Below, piece by piece: positions 61,335 through 64,000 of a stretch of 64,000 bases of DNA. The DNA is from Leucobacter komagatae. GTDB taxonomy: Bacteria > Actinomycetota > Actinomycetes > Actinomycetales > Microbacteriaceae. The notes under the pieces were generated by a model. It saw only the letters and a program-made list of their open reading frames with translations, did not search any database and had not been told where the DNA came from. The DNA lies in contig NZ_JXSQ01000001.1 in NCBI RefSeq assembly GCF_000834055.1, positions 248,001-312,000 on the forward strand, written 5' to 3'. The stretch's first letter is position 1. Each line of letters begins with the position of its first letter. The position numbers were made by a program, and so were the translations under genes.

Positions 61335-61820
61335 ATGGGTTTTTTCACGAAAGACGCACCTGTTCCGGCAGCGGGGGGAGCCCTCAAGCCCCTCTCGAAG
61401 GATCGCATCAAGCATGCGCTTGAGCAGGCGGGCTGGTCATACAACGTTGACTCCGATGGCGATATCGGCGGCGGCTGGGAATACGGCTCGTTCTTCTTCT
61501 TTGTGAACGGTGACAACGACGAGCTGCTCTGCGTGCGCGGATTCTGGCGCGGGGTGCTCGGCGAGGCCGAATACACCCAGGCGCTCGAAGCGGTCAACGA
61601 GTGGAACCGCGACAAGTTGTGGCCAAAGATGTACGTTGCGCGCGATGACACGGGCGCTGTCCGCATCAACGCGGAACTCAATGTTGACTACGAGCACGGT
61701 CTCACTGACGAGCAGCTGTCGCAGCATCTGCTCTGCGTGGTGAACACGAGCATGTCGGGCTTCGAGCGCATGAACGAGCTGTTCCCTGAGGCCTGGGAGA
61801 AGGCAAAGCCGACGGAGTAG
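61335..61820 (+). CDS. YbjN-domain protein
   Basis: A 161-residue YbjN/type III chaperone-like fold protein: ALEQAGWSYNVDSDGDIGGG, YGSFFFFVNGDNDELLCVRG, ALEAVNEWNRDKLWPKMYVA and NVDYEHGLTDEQLSQHLLCV. YbjN folds resemble secretion chaperones. ATG 61335 fits a ribosome site at 61319. Located between an antiporter and an Hsp90-like gene; partner unknown. Confidence 0.8.
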   Translation: MGFFTKDAPVPAAGGALKPLSKDRIKHALEQAGWSYNVDSDGDIGGGWEYGSFFFFVNGDNDELLCVRGFWRGVLGEAEYTQALEAVNEWNRDKLWPKMYVARDDTGAVRINAELNVDYEHGLTDEQLSQHLLCVVNTSMSGFERMNELFPEAWEKAKPTE

Positions 61821-61864
61821 GTTCCGCCGCAGTACATCCAGCCAAGCACGAGCATAGGAACCCA

Positions 61865-63715
61865 GTGTCCGAACGTTTCCAAGTCGACCTCTCAGGCATG
61901 GTCGATCTGCTCTCGCGGCACCTGTATTCAGGTCCGCAGGTGTATCTTCGCGAGCTCATTCAAAACGCCGTCGACGCTGTCACGGCGCGCGCTGCCCTGG
62001 ACCCGGCGGCGCCGTCAACGATCCGCCTGCGCACCGGCAGTGATGCTGCCGGTGCCGCCACACTCGAGGTCGCAGATACCGGCGTCGGGCTCACAGCTGA
62101 CGAGGCGACCGAACTGCTCGCGACGATTGGGCGTTCCTCCAAGCGCGACAGTGTGCTCGGGGCGGGGCGCGCAGAGTTTATCGGGCAGTTCGGCATTGGC
62201 ATGCTCGCAGCGTTCATGGTTGCCGAACAGATCGAGTTCACCTCGCGCTCCGCGAAACCCGGGGCTGTGCCAATCCGGTGGGAGGGGCGAGCCGACGGCA
62301 CCTTCGACGTCACCGAGCTCGCGCACACTGATGCGGAGATCCCGGTCGGGACGACCGTGCGGCTGACCGCCAGGCGCGACGCCGCCCACTGGCTCGCCAA
62401 CGAGACGGTGCTCGAGCTCGCCCGCGAGTACGGGTCCCTGCTCCCGTTTGACGTCGCGATGCTCGTCCCCGTCGACGGCGGCACTGACGTGTGGCGGCGG
62501 ATCACCGAACCGGAGCTGCCCTGGCGTATCGCATATCCGAGCGGATCGGCGCGCTCGCGCGCCCTCGCGGAGTACTGCGAGCGCACGTTCGGGTTCACCC
62601 CGCTCGGTCATATCGACCTCGACCTGCCGGTCGCCGGTGTGAGCGGTGTCGCATTTATTCTGCCGCAGGCGGTGACCCCGGGTTCCGGCCAGCACCGGGT
62701 CTACATGAAGCGCATGCTGCTCAGCTCCCGCTCCGACCGCGTGCTTCCCGAGTGGTCCTTCTTTACGCGGGCGGTCATCGACAGCGACACTCTCTCGCCG
62801 ACGGCCTCGCGCGAACAGCTCCACGACGACGAGATCCTGCTTGGCGTGCGTGAGGCGCTCGGAGAGCAGGTCAAGCGCTGGGCGCTCGACACGCTCCGCC
62901 AGCCAAGCCAGCTCGCACGCAAGGTGCTCGAGACGCATCACCTTGCGCTGCGCGCCCTCGCCCTCACAGACTCAGCGATGCTTTCGCTCGTGTCGGAAGT
63001 GCTCCCGTTCGAGACGAGCGACGGGCCGATGACGCTCGCAGCAGTCGCCGAGCAGGGCGAACTCGTCTACACGTCGACGACCGAAGCGTTCCACCGGGTT
63101 GCCGCCGTTGCGCGCGCGCAGGGCCTCGTTGTCGTGAACGCCGGCTACGTGTACGACGCTGACCTGCTGGCGAAGCTCGCCGCCCTGCCTGGCTGGCGGG
63201 TGCGCGAGCTGTCTTCCGCCGACCTCGTGCAGGTGCTCGGAATGCCGGGCATTGAACGTGAGATGGCCGCTGCCGGCGCACTGAGCACGGCGCGGGGCGT
63301 CCTCGCCGAGGCCGACTGCGACGCGATCCTCCGATCCTTCGAACCGGAGAGCGTGCCTGCCGTCCTGCTGCGCGACTCAGAGGGGGAGCACCGACGTGAC
63401 CTTGACAGGGAACGCAGCGAGGCCCCGGATCTTTGGGACGGGCTGCTGGACTCGTTCGCGGGGGACACACACGTGCGCACGCGTACGCTCGTGCTCAACG
63501 ACCGCTCGCCGGTCGCGCGCCGGCTCCTCGCGGCTCCAGGAGGCGAGATCTTCGACGCTGGACTGCGCTCGCTCTACCTCTCGGCGGTGATGCTCGCGGG
63601 TGAGGGGCTGCGCTCGGCTGAGTCGGCAGCGCTGTCGGACTCGCTCGGTGTGCTGCTCGGCGCCGCGCTCGAGAGCCCGAGCCCATCAACCGAACTCCCG
63701 AACTCCGACTCCTGA
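61865..63715 (+). CDS. Hsp90-family (HtpG-like) protein
   Basis: A 616-residue GHKL-ATPase chaperone. N-terminal ATP site: VYLRELIQNAVDAVTARAAL, EVADTGVGLTADEATELLAT, FIGQFGIGMLAAFMVAEQIE. Middle domain: ITEPELPWRIAYPSGSARSR, RVYMKRMLLSSRSDRVLPEW, DSDTLSPTASREQLHDDEIL. The C-terminal ~200 residues are divergent from canonical HtpG. GTG 61865. It is followed after eight bases by a second gene, so the two probably form a unit. Confidence 0.88.
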   Translation: MSERFQVDLSGMVDLLSRHLYSGPQVYLRELIQNAVDAVTARAALDPAAPSTIRLRTGSDAAGAATLEVADTGVGLTADEATELLATIGRSSKRDSVLGAGRAEFIGQFGIGMLAAFMVAEQIEFTSRSAKPGAVPIRWEGRADGTFDVTELAHTDAEIPVGTTVRLTARRDAAHWLANETVLELAREYGSLLPFDVAMLVPVDGGTDVWRRITEPELPWRIAYPSGSARSRALAEYCERTFGFTPLGHIDLDLPVAGVSGVAFILPQAVTPGSGQHRVYMKRMLLSSRSDRVLPEWSFFTRAVIDSDTLSPTASREQLHDDEILLGVREALGEQVKRWALDTLRQPSQLARKVLETHHLALRALALTDSAMLSLVSEVLPFETSDGPMTLAAVAEQGELVYTSTTEAFHRVAAVARAQGLVVVNAGYVYDADLLAKLAALPGWRVRELSSADLVQVLGMPGIEREMAAAGALSTARGVLAEADCDAILRSFEPESVPAVLLRDSEGEHRRDLDRERSEAPDLWDGLLDSFAGDTHVRTRTLVLNDRSPVARRLLAAPGGEIFDAGLRSLYLSAVMLAGEGLRSAESAALSDSLGVLLGAALESPSPSTELPNSDS

Positions 63716-63723
63716 GGAACGCT

Positions 63724-64000
63724 ATGTCTGTCGCGGAACAGCTCCACAATATCCGGCACATGCCATACGGTACGGCCCGCACAGCAGCTGCGGAGGCCGT
63801 CGCGCGCAAGATCGATGCTGAGGGGCCGCGTGAGCACCTCGCCGAGGCGCTGCTTGATCTCGTCGAGGCGTACACCTTTGGCGGCGAAGGCGCGAAGTCG
63901 TTCGTCACGTTTGCCCGCGCACTCAGGCTGTGGGATGCGAGCCCCGAACTGTTTGACGAGAGCGACGAACACAACCTGTTCTGGGAGTTCAAATGGGTTG
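63724..64000 (+). CDS. Partner of the Hsp90-like gene (cut by the right edge)
   Basis: 92 residues visible from ATG 63724, which follows GAGGA and starts eight bases after the Hsp90 stop. It begins SVAEQLHNIRHMPYGTARTA and is entirely helical, with pairs such as EHLAEALLDLVEAYTFGGEG and SFVTFARALRLWDASPELFD that look TPR-like. The rest is off the edge. Co-occurrence suggests a client or TPR-like co-chaperone. Confidence 0.7.
   Translation, partial: MSVAEQLHNIRHMPYGTARTAAAEAVARKIDAEGPREHLAEALLDLVEAYTFGGEGAKSFVTFARALRLWDASPELFDESDEHNLFWEFKWV

Overview
The window is high-GC, actinobacterial chromosome. GTG and TTG starts are common, genes are tightly coupled, and DivIVA-type polarity proteins, GatCAB, the ClpS-DUF2017 pair, a SorC-type glycerol regulator and the rpsB-tsf-pyrH-frr-cdsA order are all present. 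Together these suggest Microbacteriaceae, perhaps Leucobacter-like. That placement is inference from gene content and style, without any database search.

Positions 1 to about 14,065 look like an integrated mobile/defence island that runs off the left edge. Reading in, it holds an Mrr-type restriction enzyme (cut by the edge), a HigB/HigA toxin-antitoxin pair whose antitoxin carries a zinc-peptidase domain, a DUF4062 protein, a small serine recombinase with a res-like array of half-sites, a DUF1643 protein and a GIY-YIG nuclease. Next is a nine-frame, stop-start-overlapped operon on the minus strand (ssb, membrane peptide, unknown, DUF4192, dprA-like and several small unknown proteins). Then come a small zinc-finger-like protein, two abutting tRNA-like folds, an Abi_C-type abortive-infection protein, a 477-residue coiled-coil protein, and about 0.95 kb of non-coding DNA rich in GTAACGC repeats. 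The right boundary falls inside the 3' end of comM: the reading frame follows the family up to its usual RILRV segment and then ends after eight unrelated residues, so the island appears to have entered comM and displaced its tail and the expected downstream dprA.

From 14,066 to 23,400 lie truncated comM and yraN, then a catabolic cluster: a complete branched-chain-type ABC importer (livF, G, M, H, K), a cyclase-family hydrolase, a divergent TetR regulator and a BKACE-type beta-keto acid cleavage enzyme. A 20-bp near-palindrome occurs in front of both the cyclase/liv operon and the BKACE gene, which suggests one TetR-controlled regulon.

From 23,692 to 46,081 the content is mainly core: rpsB-tsf, pyrH-frr-cdsA, a DivIVA-repeat protein, a secreted transglycosylase-like protein, rnhA, a 983-residue DivIVA-like scaffold with more than 40 unbroken 11-residue coiled-coil repeats, a divergent membrane protein/lipoprotein pair, a CnoX-like thioredoxin, cysteine desulfurase with mnmA (tRNA thiolation), ligA, tag and gatCAB.

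From 46,135 to the right edge are a vapBC pair, glpK and glpD with a divergent SorC-family regulator, dinB, a zincin/clpS/DUF2017 operon, a PIG-L deacetylase, two MFS exporters, tRNA-His, orn, def, a ChaA-type antiporter, a YbjN protein, and an Hsp90-family protein followed by a partner gene cut by the edge.
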